Notes: generated by a model from the letters alone, not told the origin. A stretch of 64,000 nucleotides of DNA from Streptomyces xanthii (GCF_014621695.1 NZ_CP061281.1:5022001-5086000), one strand, 5' to 3'; counted from the first letter of the stretch, positions 24,755-32,897 are shown. A program made the numbers and translations.

Positions 24755-26578
24755 TCAGTAGGTGAGCCCGAACCCGATCGGGAAGAGTTCCTTCGACGGG
24801 TCGTCGGCTCGCTGCACCGGCACGGGCAGCTTGCCCTGCGGCTCGGCGGCGCCCGTGAGGACGCGTACCGCCGCCCGCAGTTCGACGTCGATCCAGGAGT
24901 ACGCGGCCAGATGCGCGGCCGAGACGTCCAGTTGGGCCACGTCGTACGGGTTGCGCATCGACAGGGTGACCACCGGGACGCCGGTCGCCGCGACCGCCTT
25001 CACCAGCTTCTGCTGGGCGCTGCCCGCCGTCACGTTGTACGTGCCGATCAGCACCGCGTCCTGGCCCGCCGCGGCGGCGACGGCCTGGTCGATCGCGGCC
25101 TGGCTGGGGGCCGTGCCGGTGGCCAGGACCGTCGTGGTGAAGCCGAGTTCGGTGAGGGCGGCGCCCAGCACGGTGGTGGGCGGCCCGTCGCTCAGGGAGG
25201 GCGAGGCCGGGTTCGCGCCGAGCACCAGGACCTTCTTGTGGGTGCGCCGGTTCAGCGGCAGCAGCCGGTCCTTGTTCACCAGGAGCGTCGTCGTGCGCTC
25301 GGCGATCCGGTCGGCGGCGGCGAGGTGCTGGTGGGTGCCGACCGTCTTGTCGACCTGGCCGTGCGACACGTACGGCTCGTCGAACAGGCCCAGCTTGGCC
25401 TTGAGCCGCAGGATGCGCAGGATCGACTCGTCGAGCCGCTCCTCGGTCAGCTCGCCGCCCTTCACGGCGTTCAGCACCGCGTTCCACGCGACGGACAGGG
25501 ACGGCGGGTTGAGCAGCTGGTCCACGCCCGCCTTCAGCGCGAGCACGGGTACGCGTTCGTCGCCGTACTTGGTCCGTACGCCCTGCATGCCGAGCGAGTC
25601 GGTCACCACGACGCCGTCGTAGCCGAGCTGCTCGCGCAGGATGCCGGTGAGGATCGGGTGCGAGAGGGTCGCCGGGTCCTCGGCCGGGTCGAGCGCCGGC
25701 ACGACGATGTGCGCCGTCATGATCGAGTCGATGCCGGCGGCGATCGCCGCCTCGAACGACGGCTTGTCCAGCTGCTCCCACTGCTCGCGCGTGTGGTGGA
25801 TGTACGGCAGCTTGGCGTGCGAGTCGTCGACCGTGTCGCCGTGCCCGGGGAAGTGCTTGGCCGTCGACGCGATGTGCGCGGACTGGTAGCCCTTGACCTG
25901 CGCGGCGACCATCCCGGCGACGGCCTTCGGGTCGGCGCCGAAGGAGCGGACGCCGATCACCGGGTTCGCCGGGTTGATGTTGACGTCCGCGTCCGGCGCG
26001 TAGTCCTGCCGGATGCCGACCGCGCGCAGCTCGGCGCCCGCGATCTGGCCCGCCTTGCGCGCGTCGGCCCGCGAGCCGCCCGCGCCGAGCGCCATCGCGC
26101 CCGGGAACAGGGTGGCGGGCTTGCCGACCCGGGCCACTATGCCGTGCTCCTGGTCCGTCGAGATCAGCAACGGGACGCGGGAGTCCTGGGCGAGGCCCGC
26201 GGCCTGGATGCCGTTGCTCAGGTCGGCGATCTGGTGCGGGTCGCGGACGTTGTGCGCCCACGCGAAGTAGATGATGCCGCCCAGCTTGTAGCGGTCGATC
26301 ATCTCGGCGGCCGTGCGGACGCCGATCTCCTTGAGGTTGGCGTCGATGTCGGCCTGGTCGGGGTCGGTGGCCGAATGGCCGTAGACCCGCATCACGAACA
26401 GCTGGCCGACCTTCTCCTCCAGGGACATCCCGGAGATGACCTGCTTGAGGGCCCGGTCGGAACGGGCCCGGTCCTCATCGGTTTCGGTGGACGCCTGGGC
26501 GGGTGCGGCGCTCAGGCCTGCGGCGGCGACCGTGGCGGTCGCGGCGGCGATCAGCGTACGTCTGGACAGCTCGGGCAC
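24755..26578 (-). CDS. Exported GH3 beta-N-acetylhexosaminidase
   Basis: A 607-residue glycoside hydrolase family 3 protein. It begins with a probable Tat signal peptide: SRRTLI followed by AAATATVAAAGLSAAPAQA. The NagZ-type catalytic His is in KHFPGHGDTVDDSH (about residue 215) and the nucleophile Asp in VVTDSLGMQGV (about 307). The large C-terminal beta domain is present, unlike short NagZ forms. It should remove terminal beta-GlcNAc from cell-wall or chitin fragments. GTG 26578 is chosen for its GGAAGGAG site and because it gives a proper signal peptide. Its promoter carries a palindrome in the -10/-35 spacer. Confidence 0.9.
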   Translation of the reverse strand: MPELSRRTLIAAATATVAAAGLSAAPAQASTETDEDRARSDRALKQVISGMSLEEKVGQLFVMRVYGHSATDPDQADIDANLKEIGVRTAAEMIDRYKLGGIIYFAWAHNVRDPHQIADLSNGIQAAGLAQDSRVPLLISTDQEHGIVARVGKPATLFPGAMALGAGGSRADARKAGQIAGAELRAVGIRQDYAPDADVNINPANPVIGVRSFGADPKAVAGMVAAQVKGYQSAHIASTAKHFPGHGDTVDDSHAKLPYIHHTREQWEQLDKPSFEAAIAAGIDSIMTAHIVVPALDPAEDPATLSHPILTGILREQLGYDGVVVTDSLGMQGVRTKYGDERVPVLALKAGVDQLLNPPSLSVAWNAVLNAVKGGELTEERLDESILRILRLKAKLGLFDEPYVSHGQVDKTVGTHQHLAAADRIAERTTTLLVNKDRLLPLNRRTHKKVLVLGANPASPSLSDGPPTTVLGAALTELGFTTTVLATGTAPSQAAIDQAVAAAAGQDAVLIGTYNVTAGSAQQKLVKAVAATGVPVVTLSMRNPYDVAQLDVSAAHLAAYSWIDVELRAAVRVLTGAAEPQGKLPVPVQRADDPSKELFPIGFGLTY

Positions 26579-26629
26579 GTGCGCTCCTTCCGGAGGGAGG
26601 GGCGGTGTGAAGAAAACTTCCGCGCGACA

Positions 26630-26658
26630 CGGATATCGAGAAAGTTTCTGCCAGTCAA
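26630..26658 (-). promoter_or_regulatory. GH3 gene promoter with operator palindrome in the spacer
   Basis: On the minus strand TTGACT (26658-26653) and TATCCG (26635-26630) are separated by exactly 17 bases, a good housekeeping promoter about 50 bases before the GTG. The spacer holds AGAAACTTTCT (26639-26649), a perfect 11-base palindrome. A second, looser word GAAAACTTC lies downstream at 26612-26620. A repressor bound here would block RNA polymerase directly. Similar GAAA-TTTC words are known before Streptomyces xylan-degradation genes, so a sugar-responsive repressor is likely. Confidence 0.65.
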
Positions 26659-26751
26659 GGTACTTGGCGGTGCCCTCCGGGTTGTGGCGGGTGTTCGACG
26701 GCGTCTGCCGGGGCCCGGGTCCGTCGCGGACTGCGGGCCGGTGGGGCTTCT

Positions 26752-26871
26752 CGCGCAGTTCCCCGCGCCCCTGGAGATGCGCACTTCGTGCGCCATCTCC
26801 ATCGGGGCGTCGCCTCATCGGGGAAATGCGACCCGAAGGGTCTGCATTTCAGGGGCGCGGGGAACTGCGCG
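26752..26871. repeat. Intergenic hairpin repeat (GCGCAGTTCCCCGCGCC family)
   Basis: Arms 26752-26772 (CGCGCAGTTCCCCGCGCCCC plus T) and 26851-26871 are perfect complements. Between them are GGAGATG-CGCACTTCGTGCGC-CATCTCC and GAAATGC...GCATTTC stem-loops. It lies downstream of the sugar isomerase gene (minus strand) and upstream of the GH3 promoter, so it probably ends the isomerase transcript. Confidence 0.7.
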
Positions 26872-26939
26872 ACCAGCCACGACGGACCCGCACCCGGCGA
26901 CGAATCCGCACCCGGCAGACGGGGATCCGAACCCCGGGC

Positions 26940-27740
26940 CTACGCCGACTCGTTCAGCAACCGGCCCACATAGTCCCGCCCCGCACCGAGCAACTCAGGA
27001 AGCGCCGGGATCCCGTCGTACCAACGGGCCTCGTACTCCCAGCACAGCCACCCGTCCCACCCCGCCCGACTGAGCACCTCCACACACTCCCCGAGCGGCA
27101 GCACCCCGCCCCCCAGCGGCAGCGGCACCGTGTCGCCGTCCCCCGCGATGTCCTTGACCTGCACATACCCCAGGTAGGGCGAGATCGCCGCGTAGGTCTC
27201 GCCGGGCTGCTCCCCGCCCAGCCACGTGTGCATGACGTCCCACAGCACGCCGACGCTCCCGTGCCCCACGGCCCCCACGACCCGGCACGCGTCCGCCCCG
27301 GTCCGATGCGAGTCGTGCGTCTCCAGCAGCACGCGCACCCCCCGGTCCGCCGCGTGCGCGGCCACCGCCCCGAGCCGCCGCGCGGCGGCCGCGTCGGCGA
27401 CCTCGGAGTCCTGTTCCTCCCCGGCCCCGGGAAAGACCCGCACGTACGAGGCGCCGATGTCCCCGGCGAGATCGACCAGCTCCCGCATCTCGTCGAGCAC
27501 CGGCTCGTCCTCCCCGGGCGCCGCCACGCGCGCGTACCCGGCGACCCCGAGCACCTCCACGCCCGCGTCGCCGAACGCCGCGGCGACATCGGCCCGTTCG
27601 CCGGGCGTGAGTCCGAGATGCACCGGCTCCTCGGGATGGGCGCGCAGCTCCACGCCGTGATAGCCGTGCTCCGTGGCGAGCGCGAGGACGTGGGGGAGCG
27701 GGAGACCAGGGACACCGAGGGTGGAGAACGCCAGTTTCAT
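26940..27740 (-). CDS. Sugar phosphate isomerase/epimerase-like TIM-barrel protein
   Basis: A 266-residue AP-endonuclease-2-type TIM barrel, the fold of xylose-isomerase-like and hydroxypyruvate-isomerase-like enzymes. Metal-binding carboxylates and histidines are in VLLETHDSHRTG (Glu-His-Asp, about 143), LWDVMHTWLGG (Asp/His, about 173), QVKDIAGDG (about 200) and WEYEARW (Glu, about 243). It stands just 10 bases after the MarR-GNAT gene and on the same strand, so it may be co-transcribed. The substrate is not known. It is separate from the isomerase of the LacI cassette at 38 kb. Confidence 0.85.
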   Translation of the reverse strand: MKLAFSTLGVPGLPLPHVLALATEHGYHGVELRAHPEEPVHLGLTPGERADVAAAFGDAGVEVLGVAGYARVAAPGEDEPVLDEMRELVDLAGDIGASYVRVFPGAGEEQDSEVADAAAARRLGAVAAHAADRGVRVLLETHDSHRTGADACRVVGAVGHGSVGVLWDVMHTWLGGEQPGETYAAISPYLGYVQVKDIAGDGDTVPLPLGGGVLPLGECVEVLSRAGWDGWLCWEYEARWYDGIPALPELLGAGRDYVGRLLNESA

Positions 27741-27750
27741 GGCCCGGACC

Positions 27751-28689
27751 TTACCCAGCGCCGCCGTCGCGCAACGGCAACCGCCAGTCCTGACCGGTCA
27801 GATCGGCCCCGAACGACCGGTGCGGCTCCTCACCGGCCAGTACGAACCCGTGCCGCTGGTAGAGCGACCGGGCGGCCTTGAGCACGTCGTTCGTCCACAG
27901 CACGAGCTCCCGGTACCCGACCCCGCGCGCGAAGTCGACGACGGCCCGCACCAGCCGGTCCCCGATCCCGAGCCCCCGTGCCTCCGGCTCCACGAGCAGC
28001 AGCCGCAACCGCGCCGTGCCGGGCGCGGCGTCCCGTACGCACATCACGCACCCCACAGGCCGCCCGTCCAGCTCGGCGATCCACACCCGCTCCAGATGCG
28101 GGTCGTGGTCCTGGGCGAAGTCCGCCACGATCCGGGCGACGAGCCCCTCGTAGTCGGCGTTCCAGCCGAACTCGGCCGCGTACACCGCCCCGTTGCGCGC
28201 GACGATCCAGCCGAGGTCGCCGGGGCCGGGCTCGCGCAGCAGCACGTTGTCCGGATGCGGGGCGGCGCGCCCGTCCCCGAGGACCTCCCGCACGGTGCGC
28301 AGCGCCTGGGACAGCCGCTCCCGGTCACCGGCCGGCACGGTCGAGAGCAGCGAACCGACGGCCTCCCGGGACCGCTCGTCCAGCAGATCGGCGGCCTCGC
28401 GCCCGCGCGCGGTGAGCGTCACCCGGCGCCGCCGCGCATCGTCCCCCGACGAGGCCCGCTCGACGAGCCCCGCCCGCTCGAACTTCCCGAGGATCCGGCT
28501 GAGGTACCCCGAGTCGAGCGACAGCCGCGCCCGCAGGTCGGCGGCGTCGACGTGCTCCGTGTGCGCCAGCTCGTACAGCACACGGGACTCGGTGAGCGTG
28601 TACGGGGCGTAGAGGTGCCGGCCGTAGTCCAGCGCCCCGATGACATTGGTGTAGAAGCGGTTGAAGGACCGGATGTCCTGCACGGTCAT
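27751..28689 (-). CDS. MarR-GNAT fusion: winged-helix regulator with acetyltransferase domain
   Basis: A 312-residue two-domain protein. Residues 1 to about 145 are a MarR winged helix (LTESRVLYELAHTEHVDAAD, LSLDSGYLSRILGKFERAGL, the wing SGDDARRRRVTLT). Residues about 160-312 are a GNAT acetyltransferase (acetyl-CoA motif LLLVEPEARGLGIGDRLVRA). Such fusions exist in many bacteria; the joined domains suggest that binding of acetyl-CoA or substrate controls DNA binding. A TGACTGAGTCA palindrome 26 bases upstream of the start is a natural operator for it. Confidence 0.9.
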   Translation of the reverse strand: MTVQDIRSFNRFYTNVIGALDYGRHLYAPYTLTESRVLYELAHTEHVDAADLRARLSLDSGYLSRILGKFERAGLVERASSGDDARRRRVTLTARGREAADLLDERSREAVGSLLSTVPAGDRERLSQALRTVREVLGDGRAAPHPDNVLLREPGPGDLGWIVARNGAVYAAEFGWNADYEGLVARIVADFAQDHDPHLERVWIAELDGRPVGCVMCVRDAAPGTARLRLLLVEPEARGLGIGDRLVRAVVDFARGVGYRELVLWTNDVLKAARSLYQRHGFVLAGEEPHRSFGADLTGQDWRLPLRDGGAG

Positions 28690-28714
28690 GACGCCACCTC
28701 GCGACGTGAATCAT

Positions 28715-28725
28715 TGACTGAGTCA
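28715..28725. promoter_or_regulatory. TGACTGAGTCA palindrome, likely MarR-GNAT operator
   Basis: A perfect 11-base inverted repeat (TGACT-G-AGTCA) lies in the short spacer between the MarR-GNAT start (28689) and the end of the inositol-phosphatase-like gene (28784). It is embedded in an A+T-richer patch and is the only clear dyad there. Confidence 0.55.
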
Positions 28726-28783
28726 GAGATCGAGGGTCCTGCCAGCGTACGCCGAGGGGTGCGGGGCGTCCATGGAACGGACG

Positions 28784-29623
28784 TCAGCCCTGGTCCCGCA
28801 CCTCCCGCACCAGGTCGAGCAGAACGGCGTGCGTCTCCGCGTCGGCCGCCACGACCAGGCCGTCCGGGCCGCTCAGGGCCGGCTCGCCGCGCAGGCCCGT
28901 CACGACGCAGCCGGCCGCGCGGCACAGCGCGATGCCTGCGGCGAAGTGGACGCTGTCGCGGAGGTCGCCGTCCGTGACGTACGCGGCCCGGCGTCCGGCC
29001 GCGACCCAGGCGACCGCGAGGGTCGTGGAGACGACGCGGGGGCGGAAGCGCTCGGCGAAACCAGGGGTGGCGAGGAGGCGGGCCGCGGTGAAGCCGGGGG
29101 CGTTCGGGTACGGGGGATCGAGGTTGACGTCCACGAGCCGGGAGGCGGCGGAGGGGGAGAGGGGGTGGTCGGTGCCCTCCGCGTCCCGGAGCCAGGAACC
29201 CCCGTTCCCGTCGCCGTCCGTCCAGAAGACCTCCTCGTTGAAGGGGTCGGCGGTGGCGGCCGCGGTGGTCGAACCGTCCATGCGGAGGGCGACGTTGACG
29301 CCGGCCAGCATGGTGCGGACGGCGTAGTTGAGCGTCCCGCACAAGGGGTCCACCAGCCAGCGCCGTGCCGCGCCCTCGGTCCCGCCGCGCCCGCTCTCCT
29401 CGCCCGTCACGGCGTCCCCGGGGCGGGCCCGCCGCAGCACGTCGAGGATGGCCTCCTCGGCGGCGAGATCCGCGGCGGTGGCGAAGTCGCCGGCGCCCTT
29501 GTCGACCCGGGCGAGCGAGGTCCCGTACATCGCGCGCACGACGGCGGCGCCGGACAGGGCGGCCTGGACGGCGAGTCGGGCGTCGGAGGCGGGGCTCGGG
29601 GCAGACGTGTTCATGATCGGCAT
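28784..29623 (-). CDS. Inositol monophosphatase family protein with altered metal site
   Basis: A 279-residue protein of the Li-sensitive phosphatase superfamily. The first metal motifs are present: ADLAAEEAIL and TGEESGRGG. The central motif reads WLVDPLCGTLNY: the usual second Asp of DPIDGT is Cys, and the WDxAAG-type C-terminal motif is replaced by GDLRDSVHFAAGIALCRAAG. It may therefore have weak activity, a different substrate, or a non-phosphatase role. ATG 29623 (MPIMNTS) lies six bases after a TATTCT -10 box, so the mRNA is probably leaderless; ATG 29614 is an alternative. Confidence 0.85.
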   Translation of the reverse strand: MPIMNTSAPSPASDARLAVQAALSGAAVVRAMYGTSLARVDKGAGDFATAADLAAEEAILDVLRRARPGDAVTGEESGRGGTEGAARRWLVDPLCGTLNYAVRTMLAGVNVALRMDGSTTAAATADPFNEEVFWTDGDGNGGSWLRDAEGTDHPLSPSAASRLVDVNLDPPYPNAPGFTAARLLATPGFAERFRPRVVSTTLAVAWVAAGRRAAYVTDGDLRDSVHFAAGIALCRAAGCVVTGLRGEPALSGPDGLVVAADAETHAVLLDLVREVRDQG

Positions 29624-29675
29624 GACGGGAGAATAGGGGCGACGCCCGGGGAGCGGGCTACGTAAGATCACGAAC
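29624..29675. promoter_or_regulatory. 52-base divergent promoter of two leaderless genes
   Basis: To the left, TATTCT on the minus strand lies six bases before the ATG at 29623. To the right, TAAGAT (29663-29668) lies seven bases before the ATG at 29676. Neither gene has a ribosome site. Both start codons therefore probably coincide with transcription starts. Confidence 0.6.
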
Positions 29676-30431
29676 ATGCCGTTGCGACCGATGCAGGTGA
29701 ACGTGAAGGCCGTCGATCACGTCGCGGTCGGCCGGTTCTGGGCACAGGCGCTGGGCTGGGACGCCGTGAGCGCGGGGCCCGGCGGGACGGCCGTACAGCC
29801 GCCCGGATTCGACTGGCGCGCCCCGGGCACGGCCGTGGCCCTCGATGTCATCGCCGTACCGGACCCGAAGCCGGCCGCGAAGAACCGCGTGCACCTCGAC
29901 CTCGCCACCACCTCGCCCGCCCAGCAGACGGAACTGATCGCCCGCCTGAAGTCGCTCGGCGCGACACCCGCCGACGTCGGGCAGGGCGACGACGTCCCCT
30001 GGACCGTCCTCGCCGATCCCGAGGGCAACGAGTTCTGTGTGCTGGAGCCCCGCGAGACCTACCGCGACAGCGGGCCCCTCGCGGCCGTCGTCGTCGACTG
30101 CGCGGACCCGCACGCCATGGCCCGCTTCTGGGGCGAGGCGATCGACTGGACGGTCGTCGAGACGACCGGTGAGGCGGCCCGCCTCCGCGCGGCGCAGGGA
30201 ATCGGCCCCTACGTGGAATTCCTCCGCACACCCGGCCCGCCGACCGCCGCCCCCGCCCGCCGCATCCACCTCGACCTGCTGCCGTACCCAGGCGACGACC
30301 AGGCGGCGGAGACGGACCGGCTCCGCGCCCTCGGCGCCACCGATCTCGACCTCGGCCAGGGCCCCGAGGTGTCGTGGACCGTGCTCGCCGACCCCGAGGA
30401 CCACGAGTTCTGCGTCCTGTCCCTGACCTGA
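29676..30431 (+). CDS. Two-domain VOC (glyoxalase-like) protein
   Basis: A 251-residue protein made of two vicinal-oxygen-chelate domains of the glyoxalase-6 type, about 1-125 and 130-251. Each repeats the same ending: VPWTVLADPEGNEFCVLEP and VSWTVLADPEDHEFCVLSL, and each has an RVHLDL or RIHLDLL strand. Many Streptomyces have such tandem VOC proteins, linked with antibiotic binding, thiol adducts or unknown dioxygenase-like chemistry. Its role here is unknown. The mRNA is probably leaderless. The next gene follows after 31 bases. Confidence 0.88.
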   Translation: MPLRPMQVNVKAVDHVAVGRFWAQALGWDAVSAGPGGTAVQPPGFDWRAPGTAVALDVIAVPDPKPAAKNRVHLDLATTSPAQQTELIARLKSLGATPADVGQGDDVPWTVLADPEGNEFCVLEPRETYRDSGPLAAVVVDCADPHAMARFWGEAIDWTVVETTGEAARLRAAQGIGPYVEFLRTPGPPTAAPARRIHLDLLPYPGDDQAAETDRLRALGATDLDLGQGPEVSWTVLADPEDHEFCVLSLT

Positions 30432-30462
30432 GCCCGCCACCGGAACGACCCAAGGAACCGCG

Positions 30463-31281
30463 ATGAGCAGCGTCCGCCGCATCACCCTCACCGACCGCGA
30501 CATCACCCTGAACTGCGCCGAGTCCGGCCCCGCCGACGGCACTCCGGTCGTCCTGGTCCACGGCCACCCGTTCAACCACACCCTGTGGGCCCCGCAGGCC
30601 CACGCCCTCGCCGCCGCCGGCCACCGCGTCATCACCCCCGACCTGCGCGGCTACGGGGACAGTGACGTCACCCCGGGCCAGGTGTTCCTCGCCGACTTCG
30701 CCGACGACATCGCCGCGCTCCTCGACCACCTGGGCATCGACCGCACCGTGATCGGCGGCGTCTCCATGGGCGGCCAGATCTGCATGGACTTCCACCGCCG
30801 CCACCCGGACCGCGTGCGCGCCCTGGTCCTCTCCGACACGTCCTACGGCGCCGAGACCCCCGACGGCAAGGCCTTCCGCAACGCCCTGGCCGACCGCCTC
30901 CTCACCGAGGGCATGGCCGGTTACGCGGACGAGGTCATCGACAAGATGCTCGCCGCGTACAACGTCACCGCGCTCCCCGACGTGGCCGCGCAGGTCCTCG
31001 GCATGATGCGCGCCACGGACCCGCGCGGCGCGGCGGCGGCCCTGCGCGGCCGCGCCGAACGCCCCGACTACGGCGACACCTTGGCCTCGGTCACGGCCCC
31101 GACCCTGATCGTGGTCGGTGCGGACGACGTCTACACGCCGGTCTCCGACGCGCGGTCCATCGCGACCCTGGTCCCGCACGCGCAGCTCACGGTCATCGAC
31201 GGCGCGGGCCACCTCCCCGGCGCCGAACAGCCCGAGGCCTTCAACGAGTCGCTGCTCGGCTTCCTCAAGGAAATCTGCTGA
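30463..31281 (+). CDS. Alpha/beta-fold hydrolase
   Basis: A 272-residue alpha/beta hydrolase. The oxyanion segment is VHGHPFNHTLW (about 33), the nucleophile Ser is in IGGVSMGGQICM (about 100), the acid in VVGADDVYTP (about 222) and the His in GAGHLPGAEQ (about 248). The size and the DLRGYGDSD motif place it with esterases and haloperoxidase-like hydrolases such as 3-oxoadipate enol-lactonase relatives. AAGGAA precedes the ATG. It may be transcribed with the VOC gene. Substrate unknown. Confidence 0.88.
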   Translation: MSSVRRITLTDRDITLNCAESGPADGTPVVLVHGHPFNHTLWAPQAHALAAAGHRVITPDLRGYGDSDVTPGQVFLADFADDIAALLDHLGIDRTVIGGVSMGGQICMDFHRRHPDRVRALVLSDTSYGAETPDGKAFRNALADRLLTEGMAGYADEVIDKMLAAYNVTALPDVAAQVLGMMRATDPRGAAAALRGRAERPDYGDTLASVTAPTLIVVGADDVYTPVSDARSIATLVPHAQLTVIDGAGHLPGAEQPEAFNESLLGFLKEIC

Positions 31282-31312
31282 ACCGGCCGGCCGGTGGGCG
31301 TGGGCCTCGGGA

Positions 31313-31370
31313 CTGATGCCGGGCTCCTCGGGGCAGCAGGCGCCCGCGCTCTCCTCGGGCCGGGCATCAG
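31313..31370. terminator. Hairpin between hydrolase and methyltransferase genes
   Basis: CTGATGCC (31313-31320) pairs with GGCATCAG (31363-31370), extended by GGGC/GCCC-type pairs and a CCTCGGGG/CCTCGGG inner part. It is followed by GGGAAAAGC. It probably ends the VOC-hydrolase transcript. Confidence 0.5.
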
Positions 31371-31415
31371 GGAAAAGCGGGTGCGTGGGGACGGTCGGCT
31401 TGGGAGGGTGCACGG

Positions 31416-32156
31416 ATGACCCCTGAGATGATCTCGAACCTGGCGCACACCCGGCACCCGATCAAGTCCCCGCTCGGCGACGCGTCCGTACGGCAGTTGC
31501 TCGACCGGGTGCTGCCCCGGGACGGCGGCCGCGTGCTCGATCTGGGGTGCGGGACGGCGGAGTGGCTGCTGCGGGCGCTGGAGACGCGGCCGGGGCTGCG
31601 GGCCGTGGGGGTGGACCTGTCCGAGAAGTCGCTGGAGATCGCGCGGGCGGCGGCGGAGGCGCGCGGCGTCGCGGACCGGCTGGAGCTGCACTGCCAGAAG
31701 GCCGAGGAGTACACGTCGCCGGAGCCCTTCGACGCGGTGCTGAGCGTCGGCTCGGCGCACGCGTTCGGCGGGCTCCTGCCCACGCTGGAAGGCGCCCGCG
31801 CCCGGCTCGCCCCGACCGGGAGCGTGCTGATCGGAGACGGGTACTGGCTGAGCGAGCCGACGGCGGAGGCGGTCGAGGTGCTCGGCGAGTTCACGGATCT
31901 CGCGTCGACCGTGGACCGGGTCGTGGGGGAGGGCTGGGTGCCGGTGTACGGGCATGCGAGTACCCGCCAGGAGCTGGACCACTACGAGTGGTCGCTGTGG
32001 GGGACGCTCGCCGAGTGGGCGCTCGACCACCCCGGCCACGAGGACGGCGCCGAGGTCCTGGACTGGTCCCACGCCCGCCGCGACGAGTGGCTGCACGCCT
32101 ACCGGGACAGCTTCGGCTTCCTGACCCTCGTCCTGCGCCGCACGCCCGCCCTGTAG
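31416..32156 (+). CDS. SAM-dependent methyltransferase (class I)
   Basis: A 246-residue class I methyltransferase. Motif I is RVLDLGCGTAEWLL (about 39-52), the acidic end of strand 2 is VGVDLSEKSLEIA (about 66), and motif IV is FDAVLSVGSAHAFGG (about 108). The C-terminal half is rich in Trp and His and may shape the substrate pocket. GGGAGG precedes the ATG. The next gene, an acetyltransferase, starts 9 bases after the stop, so the two form an operon. The substrate cannot be assigned. Confidence 0.88.
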   Translation: MTPEMISNLAHTRHPIKSPLGDASVRQLLDRVLPRDGGRVLDLGCGTAEWLLRALETRPGLRAVGVDLSEKSLEIARAAAEARGVADRLELHCQKAEEYTSPEPFDAVLSVGSAHAFGGLLPTLEGARARLAPTGSVLIGDGYWLSEPTAEAVEVLGEFTDLASTVDRVVGEGWVPVYGHASTRQELDHYEWSLWGTLAEWALDHPGHEDGAEVLDWSHARRDEWLHAYRDSFGFLTLVLRRTPAL

Positions 32157-32165
32157 AACGGCCCC

Positions 32166-32702
32166 ATGGACACCTTGCGCTTCCGCCTCGCCGACGACAC
32201 CGACCTCGCCACGGTCGTGGGACTGCGTGACGACGCCGCCCGCTGGATGCTGAGCCGGGGCGTCACGGGCCAGTGGCGCCCGGGCGAACTCGGCGTGGAC
32301 CACTTCCGCCGCACACGCGAGCGCGGGGGCGAGGTGTGGCTCGCGGAGAGTGGCGAACGGGCCGTCGGGGCCTGGGAGTTGTGGTGGGAGGACGAGGCCG
32401 CGTGGGGCCCGCAGCCGGCGACGGCCGGATATGTGCACCGCCTGATGGTGGCGCACGGCAGCGTCCCGCCCGGCACGGGACGCGAACTCCTGCGCGCGGC
32501 GGAGCGCCGCGTCGCCGAGCGGGGGCGCCCCTTGGCGCGGCTCGACTGCGTGGCCACCAACCCGGCCCTGAAGGCGTACTACATCAAGGCCGGGTACCGG
32601 GTCGTCGGCCACAAGGAGGGCAAGCCGCAGCCGGGCACGAAGCCGAAGTCGTTCACCCTGCTGGAGAAGCGGGTGAGCGGGGCGGCGGCGCAGTCCGCGT
32701 GA
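32166..32702 (+). CDS. GNAT family N-acetyltransferase
   Basis: A 178-residue GNAT protein. The fold is recognisable from RFRLADDTDLATVVGLRDDAA at the start, the acetyl-CoA-binding segment PPGTGRELLRAAERRVAERG (about 113-132) and the closing RLDCVATNPALKAYYIKAGYRVVG. It begins 9 bases after the methyltransferase stop. Its substrate may be a small amine or antibiotic-like molecule; nothing specific can be read. Confidence 0.87.
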   Translation: MDTLRFRLADDTDLATVVGLRDDAARWMLSRGVTGQWRPGELGVDHFRRTRERGGEVWLAESGERAVGAWELWWEDEAAWGPQPATAGYVHRLMVAHGSVPPGTGRELLRAAERRVAERGRPLARLDCVATNPALKAYYIKAGYRVVGHKEGKPQPGTKPKSFTLLEKRVSGAAAQSA

Positions 32703-32720
32703 CCCTCGACCGGGCGCGCG

Positions 32721-32864
32721 TCAGCCCGCCGCCCCGGCGGACCGCTCGAAGCGGCCCGGGAACGGGAAGTAGGCCTCCAGGAACGTGTGAATCTTCTCGT
32801 TGATCTCGTCCTGCTGGGGCCTCGGCGCGGTCCGCGCGGGGCCGTTCCGCGGGGCGGGGCGTTG
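32721..32864 (-). pseudogene. Possible remnant of a decayed gene (C-terminal fragment)
   Basis: Read on the minus strand, an open stretch without any start codon encodes QQDEINEKIHTFLEAYFPF and then PGRFERSAGAAG before a TGA. The codons have strong G/C third positions and the peptide looks protein-like (amphipathic helix, aromatic cluster). Upstream, the coding-like pattern seems to shift into another frame near 32820, and this frame meets a stop at 32865. It is best read as the leftover tail of a lost gene. The parent family is not recognised. Confidence 0.4.
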
Positions 32865-32880
32865 TCAGTGGTCGCCCCTA

Positions 32881-32897
32881 GAGTGAATACATCACTC
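32881..32897. promoter_or_regulatory. GAGTGA-ATACA-TCACTC palindrome before the VWA gene
   Basis: A perfect 6-base inverted repeat with a 5-base A+T-rich centre lies 39 bases before the start of the von Willebrand A gene. It may be an operator or include the promoter -10 region. No known consensus fits well. Confidence 0.5.

Noticed and set aside
26921..26935. GGGGATCCGAACCCC resembles the T-arm of a tRNA on the minus strand, as would mark an attachment site.
   Set aside because: The loop would read TTCGGAT, with G where tRNAs need A58, and no acceptor, D or anticodon arms are found; upstream is the end of a coding gene.
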